From the NCBI GenBank assembly GCA_026401055.1, contig JAPLNP010000270.1, positions 4,397 through 44,542 of the forward strand: a DNA stretch of 40,146 nt, in the 5' to 3' direction. Under the pieces are notes generated by a model that ran no database searches, was not told the origin of the DNA, and saw nothing but the letters and a program-made list of their open reading frames with translations. Made by a program: the position numbers and the translations under genes. Shown here in pieces: positions 8,115 through 16,907 of the stretch (the first letter of the stretch is position 1; each line of letters begins with the position of its first letter). Source of the stretch: Planctomycetia bacterium. GTDB lineage: Bacteria; Planctomycetota; Planctomycetia; Pirellulales; Thermoguttaceae.

Positions 8115-9002
8115 GGCGACGGCCCGCTCGGAATCCGGCCGCGTCGCCACGAGGGGCGCGGAGAACGCGCGCCGGGCTTGTGTCTCGCCCTTGAGGGTCA
8201 ACTCGCACTCGACCCGGGCGTTGTCGGGGACCGCAAGCCGCGTGAACAAGGCGTTGAAGCCCAGCGTTCCTTTCTTGAGCCGAGGAGTCAGCGAGATCCG
8301 CGCGGCCTGATCGGCTGAAGGCGCGGCCGTGGAGACGTGGCCGAGGATCTCGCGTTCGGCGAGCGCCCGGTTGTAGAGCCGGACTTCGTCGATGGCGCCC
8401 TTGAAGCAGCCGGCGCCCCAACCGCCGATGGATCGGCCGGCTCCCTGGGTGCGCGTCAGCGGCAGGGCGAGTCCCCCCGAGTCGTAAAGGACGCCGTCGA
8501 CGTAGAGATAATAACGGGGCTTCTCGAAGATGATCGCCAGGTGTTTCCAGGCGCCGTCGAACGCGAGGCTGGGGCTGAAGCACTCGTATTCGGTGTCGTT
8601 GCCGTGGCCGACGTACAGGGCCCCGCGATCCAACGCGATGGTGATGTTGCGATGGACCGCCAGTCCGGCGACGTCGCCGAAGATGAGCCGGTCGCGAGCA
8701 TCGTCGGACGACGTCTTCACCCAGGCCATGAACGTCGCGTCGCCCGCGAGGTTCAGCCCTTGCGGCTCGGCGATTTCCACCAGGGCGTCGGCGCCGTTGA
8801 ACTCCAGTGCGCCGCCTTGGCATCCTTCGACCCACTTCGCGCCGCCCTGGATGCGGCCGTGGTGGCCGCCGCCCGAAGCGTCGCGGACCTCGCGGCCCTG
8901 GCCTTCGTCGAAGCTCCAGTAGCCCACGGGCCCTCGCTCGGCCTGTGCCCAGACCGGCCCCGGCAACATCATCGCGATCAGAACGGCAACGAAGCGTTTC
9001 AT
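8112..9002 (-). CDS. LamG (concanavalin A-like) domain protein, upstream half of an amber-split gene
   Basis: The 296-residue product starts with a signal peptide (MKRFVAVLIAMMLPGPVWA), then a LamG/laminin-G-3 jelly roll at about residues 25-215: GYWSFDEGQG, AMAWVKT-like FMAWVKTSSDD, YYLYVDGVLYDSG and IDEVRLYNRALAEREI, the usual C-terminal strand of this fold. A beta-rich linker follows and the frame stops at the amber codon. I chose the ATG at 9000-9002 over one ten codons upstream because GGAGAAAG lies 3 to 10 nt before it. LamG domains of this type bind carbohydrate or cap catalytic domains. If translation ends here, the cell secretes a lone binding module; the intended product was probably a 993-residue LamG plus DUF6067 enzyme. 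Confidence 0.85.
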   Translation of the reverse strand: MKRFVAVLIAMMLPGPVWAQAERGPVGYWSFDEGQGREVRDASGGGHHGRIQGGAKWVEGCQGGALEFNGADALVEIAEPQGLNLAGDATFMAWVKTSSDDARDRLIFGDVAGLAVHRNITIALDRGALYVGHGNDTEYECFSPSLAFDGAWKHLAIIFEKPRYYLYVDGVLYDSGGLALPLTRTQGAGRSIGGWGAGCFKGAIDEVRLYNRALAEREILGHVSTAAPSADQAARISLTPRLKKGTLGFNALFTRLAVPDNARVECELTLKGETQARRAFSAPLVATRPDSERAVA

Positions 9003-9067
9003 TGTTCTTTCTCCACGGAAACCGAGCCACAACCGTAAACGAGCGGCGAATCAACAACTGTCGCGTT

Positions 9068-9118
9068 GTCGCCTTTCGCTCCGCGAAAGTGGCGTTCTTT
9101 CGCGGAGCGAAAGGCGAC
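9068..9118. repeat. Perfect 22-bp inverted repeat, 7-nt loop (copy B)
   Basis: The arms at 9068-9089 and 9097-9118 are identical to those of the element at 5907-5957; only the 7-nt loop differs. It lies between the GH78 stop and the LamG gene start, so the LamG/DUF6067 locus is bracketed by the two copies. It may act as a terminator for the upstream GH78 transcript, although no T-tract follows the stem on that strand. Confidence 0.93.
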
Positions 9119-9158
9119 ACCTGAACTCCCGTCGAACGCCCCTCGTCGCCCGCTCGCG

Positions 9159-12100
9159 TTACCGCGCCTTCCACGGGGCAGCGAACCGGTACGTGCCGGC
9201 CGGGACGCGGAGGACGACCGTGTCGCCGACCGCGCTAACGAGCGTCAATTCGGCGACGTCCGCGATGGGCCGGCCGCCTTCGGTGATCGCCTGCAGATTG
9301 GACACGGGGATGGTCACCGTGGCCGTCGTGTTGGCCGGAATGGTGATGTCCATCGTGAACTTGTCGTCCTCGATTCGCCACGCGCTGGCAATCCGGCCGT
9401 GGATCGAGCCGTAGTCGGCCTTGACCCAGGTGAGCCCCGGGCCGGGCGTCGGGGCAATCCGCAGCCGCTGGAACCCCGGCTCGGCGGTGTCGATGCCCGC
9501 CACCGTCTGGAACATCCATCGGGCGACCGCGCCGAACGAGTAGTGGGCGAACGAATTCATGCCGGGGTCCTGAAACCCCTTCTCGGCGGTCCAGCCGTCC
9601 CACCGTTCCCAGATGGTGGTGGCGCCGTGCTTGATCGAGTAGCCCCACGAGGGGAACGTGTCGTTCAACAGCAGCCGGTAGGCGACGTCGTTGTGGCTGG
9701 TGACGGCCAGTGTCGGCATCAGGTAGGCGGTGCCGTTGAAGCCCGTCGATAGGTGCATGCCGCGGCCCTTGATGTTCTCGATCAGGAACCCGGCGGCCGC
9801 CGCGCGCTTGTCCGCCGGCAGGAGATCGAACGCCAACGCCAGCGTGTAGGACGTCTGCGAGCCGCTCTTGATCCGCCCCTCCGGCGAGACGTACGCCTTG
9901 TTGAACGCCGCTTTAACCCGCTCGAACAGATCGTCGAACCGCTGGGCGTCCTCGTTCTTGCCGAGCACCCGGGCAACGTCGGCGGTCAGCTTCGTGCTGT
10001 GGCCGAAGTAGGCGGTGCCCAGCAGGTCCTTGGGCGTGTCGTCGTTGATCGAGAGCCAATCACCGTAGCCTTCGGCCGGGCGGATCAGGTCCTTGCTGTG
10101 TTTCACGTAGTAGTCGATGAAGCGGACCATCGCGGGATAGTGCTCGGCCAACTCGCGGCGGTCGTTGTAGACCCAGTAGATGGTCCAAGGGCAGATGACC
10201 CCCGCGTCGGCCCAACCGGCGGTGCCCGAGCCGAGGCCGGCCAGATCGGGCGAGATGTCGGTGAAGCTGCCGTCGGCGCGTTGGGCGTCGTCGACGTCGA
10301 CGAGCCACTTGGTGAAGAACACGCCGACGTCGGCGTTGTAGCTGGCCGCGCGGACGAACACCTGGGCGTCGCCCATCCACCCGAGCCGCTCGTCCCGCTG
10401 CGGACAATCCGTCGGCACGTCGATGAAGTTCGCCCGCTGCGTCCACACGATGTTGCTGTAAAGCTGGTTGACCATGTCGCTGGAGCAGGCGAACGAGCCG
10501 ACCAGCGGGACGTCGGAGTTCACGGCGATGCCGGTGACGGCGTCCGCGGCGGGCGTGCCGGGATAGCCGGTCACCTCGACGTAGCGAAATCCGTGGAACG
10601 TAAACTCCGGCTGCCACACTTCCTCGCCGTCGCCGGCCAGGATGTACGTGTCGGTACACCGCGCGCCGCGGAGATTGGTCGTATAGATCGTCCCGTCGGG
10701 ATTGAGCATCTCGGCGAACCGGAGCACGACTTTGGTGCCGGCGGGGCCTTTGACCTTCAGCCGCGCGAAGCCGGCGAAATTCTGGCCCAGATCGAAGACG
10801 AACTGTCCCGGCTTCGGCCCGGTGATTTTCTTCGTCGGCAGCGTGCCCGTCTCGCGGACCGTCACGCCCGGATAGCCCAGAAACTTCGCCTTGAGCGGCT
10901 CGGCGGCGACGACGGGCTTCCACGCGGCGGCGTCGAAGCCGGGCAGGTCCCAGCCGGGCGTGCGCAGCCGGGCGTCATAGGTTTCGCCCGGCAGAAACTC
11001 GCCCTCGATCCGCGGCCCGTAGGCAAATTTCCAACTCGGATCGGTCACGACGGTCTGGACCGTGCCGTCGGCCCGCTCGATCTCAAGCTGCACGAACAGC
11101 GAGCACAATTCGCCGTAAATGCGGCCTTCCTTTTTCCAGCCAATCGCGCCGGCGTACCATCCGGCGGCCAGGTCGGCGCCGATCGCGTTCGGGCTGTTGG
11201 GGCGCACGAGGTCCGTCACGTCGTAGGTGTTGTAGTACACCCGCTTGTTGAAGTCGGTCCAGCCGGGCGTGTAGAAATCGTTGCCGACCGGCTTGCCGTT
11301 GACGCGCAGCTTGTACACTCCCAAGGCGCTGGCGTAGACGGTCGCCCGGCGGATCGGCCCCTCGACGGCGAATTCCTTGCGTAGTTGCGGGCAGGCCCGA
11401 ATTTCGGCCGGTGCGACGGTCAGCTTTCCCCACGGCGCGTCGCCGTGCTTGGCGAAGGCCACAACCGGCTTCCACTCGCTCGGGCCGTTCTTGCCCGCGC
11501 TCCAGCCCGGATACGGCTTCTCGGCCGACTGCCACGACGTGTCGATCGCGACCGTGATCGGCTTGCCCTCCTCCAGTTCGATGACGAGCTTGCCGAGCAA
11601 GCCCGCCGGATTGGGATTCTCGCCGCCGTTGGTCACGGCCACCGCCAGGGTGTTCTTGCCGGGGCGCAACTGGTTCGTGACGTCGGCCATCTGGGACGCT
11701 TTGAAGCCGAAGCCGGCGCCGGCGGGCTGGCCGTTGACGTACAACTCGCCGTGATCGTCGACGGCCATGAGGAAGCGGGCGCGGCGAATCTTCGCATCCG
11801 CGGGCAGATCGACTTCCTTGCGGAAGAATCGGGCGCCGGGTGGAACGGCCTTCGCCGCGTCGGCGCCGGGCTCGGGATACCACACCCAGTTGCACCCCTC
11901 GTAGTCCAGTCCCGCCTCCTTCGCCTCGGCGAGATTCACCGGATGGATCATCGGCTCACCGGGCCCGACCCATTGGGCCTTGACGTCCTCGGGCTTCAAG
12001 AGGCCCATGGTCCAAAGCGCCGGCTTGCTGTAATCGGTGGGCCGGCCCTCGGCGTCCCAGATGCGGACCTTCCAGTGGCACACGGCTCGCGAAACCAGCG

Positions 12101-12401
12101 GCTTGCCCGCATACGCCACCTGGATCGACTGGCTCGAGTCGACCTTGCCCGAGTCCCAGAGGTTGCCCTGGTCGGCGGCCAATGCCTCCGGACTGTCGGC
12201 CGCGAGGACCTGGTAGGCCGTCTGTGCCGCGGCGCGTCGGGCGTCGTTCATCTGCCAGCACAGCCGAGGCTCGGTGACGCTGATCCCCAGCGGGTTGTCA
12301 CGGTATTCGCACCGGAGGCGCTCCACCGTGGCGGGACTGTCGGCGGCAATCGCCGGCTGGCACAGGCAGGCAAGGATCAGAATCAGGACGGTAAGTCGCA
12401 T
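9159..12401 (-). CDS. Secreted alpha-L-rhamnosidase, GH78
   Basis: The 1080-residue enzyme begins with a signal peptide (about 1-19). A fibronectin-like N-terminal domain starts at VERLRCEYRDNPLGI, as is usual in GH78, and beta-sandwich modules follow (PQLRKEFAVEGPIRRATVYA, typical of the rhamnosidase N domain). The six-hairpin catalytic barrel runs from about 630 to 990 and carries DCPQRDERLGWMGDAQ, with Glu 671 as candidate general acid, and TIWERWDGW, with Glu 932 as candidate base. A C-terminal beta domain closes the protein. It releases terminal L-rhamnose from glycans outside the cytoplasm by inversion. The next genes on this strand are rhaT and rhaA, which fits rhamnose import and isomerisation. 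GGAG lies about 8 nt before the ATG. Confidence 0.96.
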   Translation of the reverse strand: MRLTVLILILACLCQPAIAADSPATVERLRCEYRDNPLGISVTEPRLCWQMNDARRAAAQTAYQVLAADSPEALAADQGNLWDSGKVDSSQSIQVAYAGKPLVSRAVCHWKVRIWDAEGRPTDYSKPALWTMGLLKPEDVKAQWVGPGEPMIHPVNLAEAKEAGLDYEGCNWVWYPEPGADAAKAVPPGARFFRKEVDLPADAKIRRARFLMAVDDHGELYVNGQPAGAGFGFKASQMADVTNQLRPGKNTLAVAVTNGGENPNPAGLLGKLVIELEEGKPITVAIDTSWQSAEKPYPGWSAGKNGPSEWKPVVAFAKHGDAPWGKLTVAPAEIRACPQLRKEFAVEGPIRRATVYASALGVYKLRVNGKPVGNDFYTPGWTDFNKRVYYNTYDVTDLVRPNSPNAIGADLAAGWYAGAIGWKKEGRIYGELCSLFVQLEIERADGTVQTVVTDPSWKFAYGPRIEGEFLPGETYDARLRTPGWDLPGFDAAAWKPVVAAEPLKAKFLGYPGVTVRETGTLPTKKITGPKPGQFVFDLGQNFAGFARLKVKGPAGTKVVLRFAEMLNPDGTIYTTNLRGARCTDTYILAGDGEEVWQPEFTFHGFRYVEVTGYPGTPAADAVTGIAVNSDVPLVGSFACSSDMVNQLYSNIVWTQRANFIDVPTDCPQRDERLGWMGDAQVFVRAASYNADVGVFFTKWLVDVDDAQRADGSFTDISPDLAGLGSGTAGWADAGVICPWTIYWVYNDRRELAEHYPAMVRFIDYYVKHSKDLIRPAEGYGDWLSINDDTPKDLLGTAYFGHSTKLTADVARVLGKNEDAQRFDDLFERVKAAFNKAYVSPEGRIKSGSQTSYTLALAFDLLPADKRAAAAGFLIENIKGRGMHLSTGFNGTAYLMPTLAVTSHNDVAYRLLLNDTFPSWGYSIKHGATTIWERWDGWTAEKGFQDPGMNSFAHYSFGAVARWMFQTVAGIDTAEPGFQRLRIAPTPGPGLTWVKADYGSIHGRIASAWRIEDDKFTMDITIPANTTATVTIPVSNLQAITEGGRPIADVAELTLVSAVGDTVVLRVPAGTYRFAAPWKAR

Positions 12402-12412
12402 GGCGATTCTCC

Positions 12413-12440
12413 GGTTAATGGTTCGTGGTTAACGGTTGGT
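12413..12440. repeat. Four degenerate tandem heptamers
   Basis: Four consecutive 7-nt units begin with GGTT (for example GGTTAAT and GGTTGGT). The array ends exactly where the inverted repeat at 12441 begins and stops just short of the GGAG ribosome-binding site of the GH78 gene on the reverse strand. It belongs to the same class as the arrays at 30277 and 33244. Confidence 0.75.
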
Positions 12441-12534
12441 GGGTGGCACGCCCCTGAGCTTCAAGCGAAGGGCGTGGTCGATTTCCAAGACGAGTCAGCC
12501 ACGCCCTTCGCCTGGGGCTCAGGGCGTGCCACCC
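12441..12534. repeat. Long inverted repeat, about 36-bp arms (family GGGTGGCACG, copy 1)
   Basis: The arms at 12441-12477 and 12499-12534 pair with a few mismatches and one indel. Both outer ends read GGGTGGCACGCCC or its complement, and both inner ends GCGAAGGGCGTGG. A related element lies at 36091-36182. It fills the gap between the rhaT stop and the GH78 start, so it could separate the rha transcript from GH78. Confidence 0.9.
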
Positions 12535-12549
12535 AGTCGCCAAATCACC

Positions 12550-13608
12550 CTATTTCGCCGGGATGTTCAGGTAGTTTCCGTAGCCGACAATGATCAACGA
12601 GAGAATGAGCACGGCCAGGCCGGTCGCCAGGAGCTTGAACGTGTGGCGGCTGGAGCCGCGCCATTCGTGCAGCAGGATTCCCCAGCAGGTGCTGAAGATG
12701 ATGATGCTGGCCATGTGCAGCGTCCAACTGGAAAACTTGTAGGGGCCGATCTTCGTCTCGCCCATGCCGTAGAAGAAAAACTGCATGTACCAAGTCACGC
12801 CGGCGACGGCCGAGAAGAACAGGTTGGCCAGCCACAGCCTGGGCTGGGAAAAATCGAAGTATTGTCCGCCCGAGCGGTTCTTCAGGTTCAACCCGACGCA
12901 CCAGATGAAGTTGGTCGTGAATCCGCCGGCCAGGACGACGCACAGGACGGGCAGGTTTTGGAGCATGGAGGGCGTTCCGTACTCGACGGCGAGCTTGGCG
13001 ATGGGCTCGCCGGCCCGGAAACCGTAGGACATGCCCGCGCTCATGATGCCCGAGAACGTGGCGACCAAGATCCCCTTGACGAAGTTGAACTCCTTGATGG
13101 TTTCTTTCTTCTTCTCGTCGGAGAGTTCGCGCTCCTTGGACATGCCGGCCATGCCGGTGACGGCGATGCCGCCGAGACAGACCAGCACGCCGATCAGGGT
13201 GGCAATGCCCGCGGCGGTGGGGAGGATTTCGATCAGCGTGCCGTCAACGATGGGCGGCATGAGCGTGCCGAAGGCGGCGCAATATCCCAGGGCGATGGCC
13301 ATGCCCAGCGAGATGCCCAGGTAGCGCATCGTCAGTCCGAACGTCAATCCGCCCATGCCCCACATGACGCCGAAAAGGTAGGCCCAAGAGAGACTGTACA
13401 ACGGTGTCTCGGCGATGACATTGAACAAGTCCGGCGAGATGATCAGTGCCAGGGTCCACGGGGCGATGATCCAACTGAAGAAGCCGCCCACCAGCCAGTA
13501 GGTCTCCCAGGACCACTTCTTCACCTTGCCGTAGGGGATATAGAAACTGGCGGAAGCCAGCCCGCCGATCATGTGCAGAATGACGCCCAGAAGCGGATTC
13601 GCTTCCAT
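12550..13608 (-). CDS. rhaT: L-rhamnose/proton symporter
   Basis: This 352-residue membrane protein has about ten hydrophobic segments and reads as RhaT throughout: the N-terminal GGLASASFYIPYGKVKKWSWE, GGLTFGLTMRYLGISLGMAIALGYCAAFGT, and the C-terminal FFFYGMGETKIGPYKFSSWTLHMASIIIFST. It moves L-rhamnose across the inner membrane with a proton. It starts four bases after the stop of the NCS1 permease gene, and its GAGG ribosome-binding site overlaps that gene's end, so the two are probably translationally coupled in a rhaA, permease, rhaT operon read on the reverse strand. The TAG stop touches the repeat-rich DNA on its 3' side. Confidence 0.95.
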   Translation of the reverse strand: MEANPLLGVILHMIGGLASASFYIPYGKVKKWSWETYWLVGGFFSWIIAPWTLALIISPDLFNVIAETPLYSLSWAYLFGVMWGMGGLTFGLTMRYLGISLGMAIALGYCAAFGTLMPPIVDGTLIEILPTAAGIATLIGVLVCLGGIAVTGMAGMSKERELSDEKKKETIKEFNFVKGILVATFSGIMSAGMSYGFRAGEPIAKLAVEYGTPSMLQNLPVLCVVLAGGFTTNFIWCVGLNLKNRSGGQYFDFSQPRLWLANLFFSAVAGVTWYMQFFFYGMGETKIGPYKFSSWTLHMASIIIFSTCWGILLHEWRGSSRHTFKLLATGLAVLILSLIIVGYGNYLNIPAK

Positions 13609-13612
13609 AAGG

Positions 13613-15295
13613 TTACCTCGTGGTTCTCTGATGCTGTTGTATCCACACGATCCCGCTGACGAAGTACAGGACCGTGATCCCTATCAACTCCCGTTTCACC
13701 GTCATCCACCGCTCCAGGTGGGCTTCGCCCGGCGAAAGGAAGACCCAGGCCGGCAGTATCACGCATAACGCAAGACAGATCAAGGCCACGAGCCCGGCGA
13801 AACACGCCAGCGGTGTCCATCGCCCGGTCGTCTTGCGTTCGCCGTCCGCGGCGGCGGGCAGCGGCTCGCGCGGCGGCTCGTCCAACTCCGGCAGCGGTCC
13901 GCCGGCGCCGGCCATTGCCGAGAAGGCGATGTAGAGAACCGCCGTCACGAGCCAAGCCGGTCCGGCGAGAAAGAACAGATGGATCAGTCCCAGCCGCCAA
14001 CAGAGCATCGCCGCCGCGAGCGGAATCAGCCACGCGGCCAGCGCCGGCCAGTTCAACGCCAGGCCCTTGCGGCTGGCCCAGAACCGGCCCAAACCGATCC
14101 GTGGAAAGACCCAGTGCTCCACGACCACGATCGTCCCCACGGGCATCAACAGCAGCCCATAAAGACCGACGAAATCCAGGAGTTTCGTGAACACGAACGG
14201 AAAGCACGCGATGACGGTCGTCACCGCGCCGGCGGCCAGCGTCACCGCCCAGCGCGGCCAGCCGGGCGTGACCACCTGCAGGGCGAGGCCGGCGCGATAG
14301 AGCGTCGGGTTGGCCGTGGTCCACCCGGCGATCACCACCGTCAACGCCCCGGACGCCCCCAACGCCGCGTACGCCACTTCGCCCGAGTCGAGTTCGGTCA
14401 AGGACACCCGCAGCACCGTCGCCACCGACGCCCCCATGATCCCCGCGCAGATCCACGCCAGGTAATGACCCAGGTACATGCCGACCGCCGAGATGAACCC
14501 GTACTGCCACCGCCGGGCGTAGCGGAACAGCGCCATGTCGGACATCCCCAGGTGCATCGCCAGGTTGCAGATCCAGGCGAACGCCACGATGTGCCAGAAG
14601 CCGATGGCTTCGGTCTGCCCGGGGGCGGGTCCCGTCCAGATGTACTTGTCCGCCAGGCGCCAGAAATCGCCGAAGCCGCGAATGTCGCCCAACAGCGGCA
14701 GCGTCACCAGCGCTCCGGCCACGAACATCAAGAGCATCCAGGGCGAGCAGATCGCCGCGAATTGGGCCAGCCGCTTGAAGCCCAGGATGGCCAGCGTCAC
14801 CACCACGGCCCCGACGCCCAACACCACCAGAACGAACCGCGCGTCGTCCGGATACCAGTTTGTCTGCGACGCGATGCCGAAAGGAATCCGCACGGCCGAG
14901 GCCGACACGGTGATCATCGCCCCGGCGAGCACGCAGAAAAGAATCGCGTTGAGCACGTTGTAGATGACCATCAGGACCGGCCCGCCGATCGCCCGCAAGT
15001 ACCAGTACAACGTCAGCCGCGTCTGGACGGCAATCGGGGCGCACACCAGCGCCCAGGACAGCACCGCCAGCAGGTTGCCCCAGATCAGCCCGACAACGAC
15101 GTCGTAGGTCGACGCGCCGAAATTGATGAACAGCGCCCCGATGACGAATTCGGTGGCGGCAACGTGCTCGCCGGCAAAAATTCCGGCGAAATAGCCGCCG
15201 CCGTGGAGATTGTCCTCGGCGATCGGTTCGCGTTCGAACTCGTTGAGCCGGTCAAGCCGCTCGAGAACGCCGCGGGCGGGTCGGGGTCCAGCCAC
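13613..15295 (-). CDS. NCS1-family (purine-cytosine-permease-like) transporter
   Basis: This protein of about 560 residues has around twelve transmembrane segments and the NCS1 layout: a polar N-terminus with EREPIAEDNLHGGGYFAGIFAGEHVAATEF, then GLIWGNLLAVLSWALVCAPIA and a central WTGPAPGQTEAIGFWHIVAFAWICNLAMHLGMSDMAL. A charged loop near residue 455 (ELDEPPREPLPAAADGERK) precedes the last two helices. I prefer the GTG start at 15293-15295 over the TTG two codons earlier because AAGGAG lies 8 nt upstream of it. NCS1 proteins usually move nucleobases or hydantoins with a cation. Its place between rhaA and rhaT suggests a sugar-related substrate or export role, but that is inference. Confidence 0.82.
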   Translation of the reverse strand: MAGPRPARGVLERLDRLNEFEREPIAEDNLHGGGYFAGIFAGEHVAATEFVIGALFINFGASTYDVVVGLIWGNLLAVLSWALVCAPIAVQTRLTLYWYLRAIGGPVLMVIYNVLNAILFCVLAGAMITVSASAVRIPFGIASQTNWYPDDARFVLVVLGVGAVVVTLAILGFKRLAQFAAICSPWMLLMFVAGALVTLPLLGDIRGFGDFWRLADKYIWTGPAPGQTEAIGFWHIVAFAWICNLAMHLGMSDMALFRYARRWQYGFISAVGMYLGHYLAWICAGIMGASVATVLRVSLTELDSGEVAYAALGASGALTVVIAGWTTANPTLYRAGLALQVVTPGWPRWAVTLAAGAVTTVIACFPFVFTKLLDFVGLYGLLLMPVGTIVVVEHWVFPRIGLGRFWASRKGLALNWPALAAWLIPLAAAMLCWRLGLIHLFFLAGPAWLVTAVLYIAFSAMAGAGGPLPELDEPPREPLPAAADGERKTTGRWTPLACFAGLVALICLALCVILPAWVFLSPGEAHLERWMTVKRELIGITVLYFVSGIVWIQQHQRTTR

Positions 15296-15397
15296 GGGCA
15301 AGACTCCTTGCGAAATCCATGGGTTCCGGGTTCGTTGTGGGAGGCGACTCCGTTGCCGATTGCCGGTGAACCACGGAGCCGTCGGCGACGTTCCACG

Positions 15398-16660
15398 CTA
15401 CACTCGCCGACTCAACACGTCGCTCTCGTACTTCTTGGCCTCGACCATCCATTCGATCCCCGCCGGAGCGTCGTGCTTCAGACAATAATAATCCCAAACC
15501 GCCCCGAACGGCATCGCCTTGAGTTCCTCGAGCATCGCCAGCCGGGAGGTGAAGTCGCCGTCGATCTCCATCCGGCGAAGCCGCTCGGTCGGCTCGATCA
15601 TCGCGACGAGCAACTGGCGAATCATCGCCCGGGAGCCGATCGTCCAGGCGGCGATTCGGTTGATGCTGGCGTCGAAGAAGTCCAGGCCGATGTGAACCCG
15701 ACCGAGATAATCGCCGCGGACGAGTTCCTCGGCGATCGCCCGAAGGTCGTCCGTCGCGGTGACGACGTGGTCGCTGTCCCAGCGGACGCCGCGGCTGACG
15801 TGCAGCAGGATCTCGTCGAGAAACGTGAGCACCGAGGAGATTTTGTCCGAGATCGTCTCGGTCGGATGGAAATGTCCGGCGTCGAGACACAGCAGCTTCT
15901 TGTTGGCCACCGCGTAGCCCAGGTAGAACTCGTGGGAGCCGACGACGTAGCTCTCCGAGCCGATGCCGAACAGCTTGGACTCGACCGAATCGCGATTCCG
16001 CGCCGGGTCGATCGGCTCGGCGAAAACCTCGTCCAATGACCGACGTAAAATCTCGCGAGGGCCCTTGCGATCAACGGGCACGTCCTTGTAGCCGTCGGGG
16101 ATCCAGAAGTTCGTCACGCAGGGCGAGCGGAGCTGCCGGCCCATCTCGGCGCCGATCTTGCGGCAGGCGATCCCGTGATCGACCCAGAACCGGCGGATGC
16201 CCTCGTCGCGGTGGGAAAGCGTGAAGCCGTCGTCCGCCTTGGGATGGGAGAAATACGTCGGATTGAAGTCCATCCCGATCCCCTGGTCCTTTGCCCAGTC
16301 GATCCAGCCCTGAAAATGCTTGGGCTCGATCGCGTCCCGCTCGACCGGCCGGCCCTGGTTCTCCAGGTAAATGGCATGGACGTTCAAGCGGTGTCGCCCG
16401 GGCAGCAGGCTCAAGACCTTTTCGACGTCGCCGCGGAGCTCGTCGGCGTTGCGTGCCTTTCCGGGGTAGTTGCCCGTGGCCATGATCCCGCCGGAGAGCG
16501 CCGCATCGCGTTCGAATCCGCCGACGTCGTCCCCCTGCCAGCAGTGCAGCGAGATGGGCACGGTGGCGAGCCGCTTGAGCGCGGCATCCGTATCGACGCC
16601 GAACCCGGCGTATTGCTCCTTGGCCAGAGCGTAAGCTTTTTCGACGCGACCGCGATCCAT
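15398..16660 (-). CDS. rhaA: L-rhamnose isomerase
   Basis: The 420-residue cytoplasmic enzyme converts L-rhamnose to L-rhamnulose using divalent metals. The family signatures are clear: [87 protein letters not shown] and RWDSDHVV, which together provide the metal-binding Glu, Asp and His residues. Length is normal for RhaA. GGAGG lies 6 nt before the ATG. It heads a reverse-strand run with the NCS1 permease and rhaT, and an inverted dyad lies 31-50 nt upstream of its start. Rhamnulokinase and rhamnulose-1-phosphate aldolase genes are absent here and must be elsewhere, perhaps in a microcompartment locus as in other planctomycetes. Confidence 0.98.
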   Translation of the reverse strand: MDRGRVEKAYALAKEQYAGFGVDTDAALKRLATVPISLHCWQGDDVGGFERDAALSGGIMATGNYPGKARNADELRGDVEKVLSLLPGRHRLNVHAIYLENQGRPVERDAIEPKHFQGWIDWAKDQGIGMDFNPTYFSHPKADDGFTLSHRDEGIRRFWVDHGIACRKIGAEMGRQLRSPCVTNFWIPDGYKDVPVDRKGPREILRRSLDEVFAEPIDPARNRDSVESKLFGIGSESYVVGSHEFYLGYAVANKKLLCLDAGHFHPTETISDKISSVLTFLDEILLHVSRGVRWDSDHVVTATDDLRAIAEELVRGDYLGRVHIGLDFFDASINRIAAWTIGSRAMIRQLLVAMIEPTERLRRMEIDGDFTSRLAMLEELKAMPFGAVWDYYCLKHDAPAGIEWMVEAKKYESDVLSRRV

Positions 16661-16690
16661 GGGGACCTCCGTTTCGTTCGTGAGATGAAT

Positions 16691-16710
16691 AACGTGGAAA
16701 CTATCACGTT
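16691..16710. promoter_or_regulatory. Operator-like dyad upstream of rhaA
   Basis: AACGTG and CACGTT are perfect inverted half-sites separated by 8 nt. The dyad lies 31 nt upstream of the rhaA start codon, where a repressor would block transcription or early elongation. A second dyad (CCCGTCC / GGACGGG, 16713-16739) is adjacent. The regulator is not encoded in the window. Confidence 0.45.
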
Positions 16711-16795
16711 ACCCCGTCCAGGGCCATGGCCGGGACGGGCGAGAAGACGCTTTTTTTGCCTGGCCGGGGGGTATGGAATGCAACTAAATAATGGG

Positions 16796-16824
16796 TTGTC
16801 GGGTATGGACGCGTCACGTAGCAT
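16796..16824 (+). promoter_or_regulatory. Weak sigma70-like promoter for the ABM gene
   Basis: TTGTCG and TAGCAT are separated by exactly 17 nt. The match to consensus is partial, but position and spacing fit the forward gene at 16908. A similar TTGTGC, 17 nt, TAACAT arrangement precedes the SSS symporter gene. The predicted transcript would carry the hairpin at 16860-16880 in its leader. Confidence 0.3.
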
Positions 16825-16859
16825 AGTTGTCAATCGCCGTGGATAGAACCGACAGTGGC

Positions 16860-16880
16860 CCCCCCGACGCAGTCGGGGGG
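16860..16880. repeat. Hairpin of the CCCCCCGAC family in the ABM leader
   Basis: A 9-bp perfect stem (CCCCCCGAC / GTCGGGGGG) with a GCA loop is followed by CGTTTT, giving the look of a Rho-independent terminator. It ends only 27 nt before the ABM start codon, so it could act as a leader hairpin or attenuator, or end transcription from upstream. The same core forms the inner part of the repeat at 30316-30385. Confidence 0.75.
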
Positions 16881-16907
16881 CGTTTTCTGCTATCCCCAAC
16901 CCCTGCC

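Noticed and set aside
5907-9118. Composite transposon bracketing the LamG/DUF6067 gene
   Set aside because: No transposase is encoded and I see no flanking target duplication, so I report the bracket as an observation, not as a mobile element.
5766-9124. Small frames encoding FAPRKN- and FAERKAT-like peptides in two gaps
   Set aside because: The shared peptides arise because the 22-bp inverted repeat at 5907 and 9068 is translated; they are not a protein family.
9753-11384. 543-codon open frame on the forward strand
   Set aside because: It is antisense to the GH78 catalytic region and has low-complexity composition without motifs.
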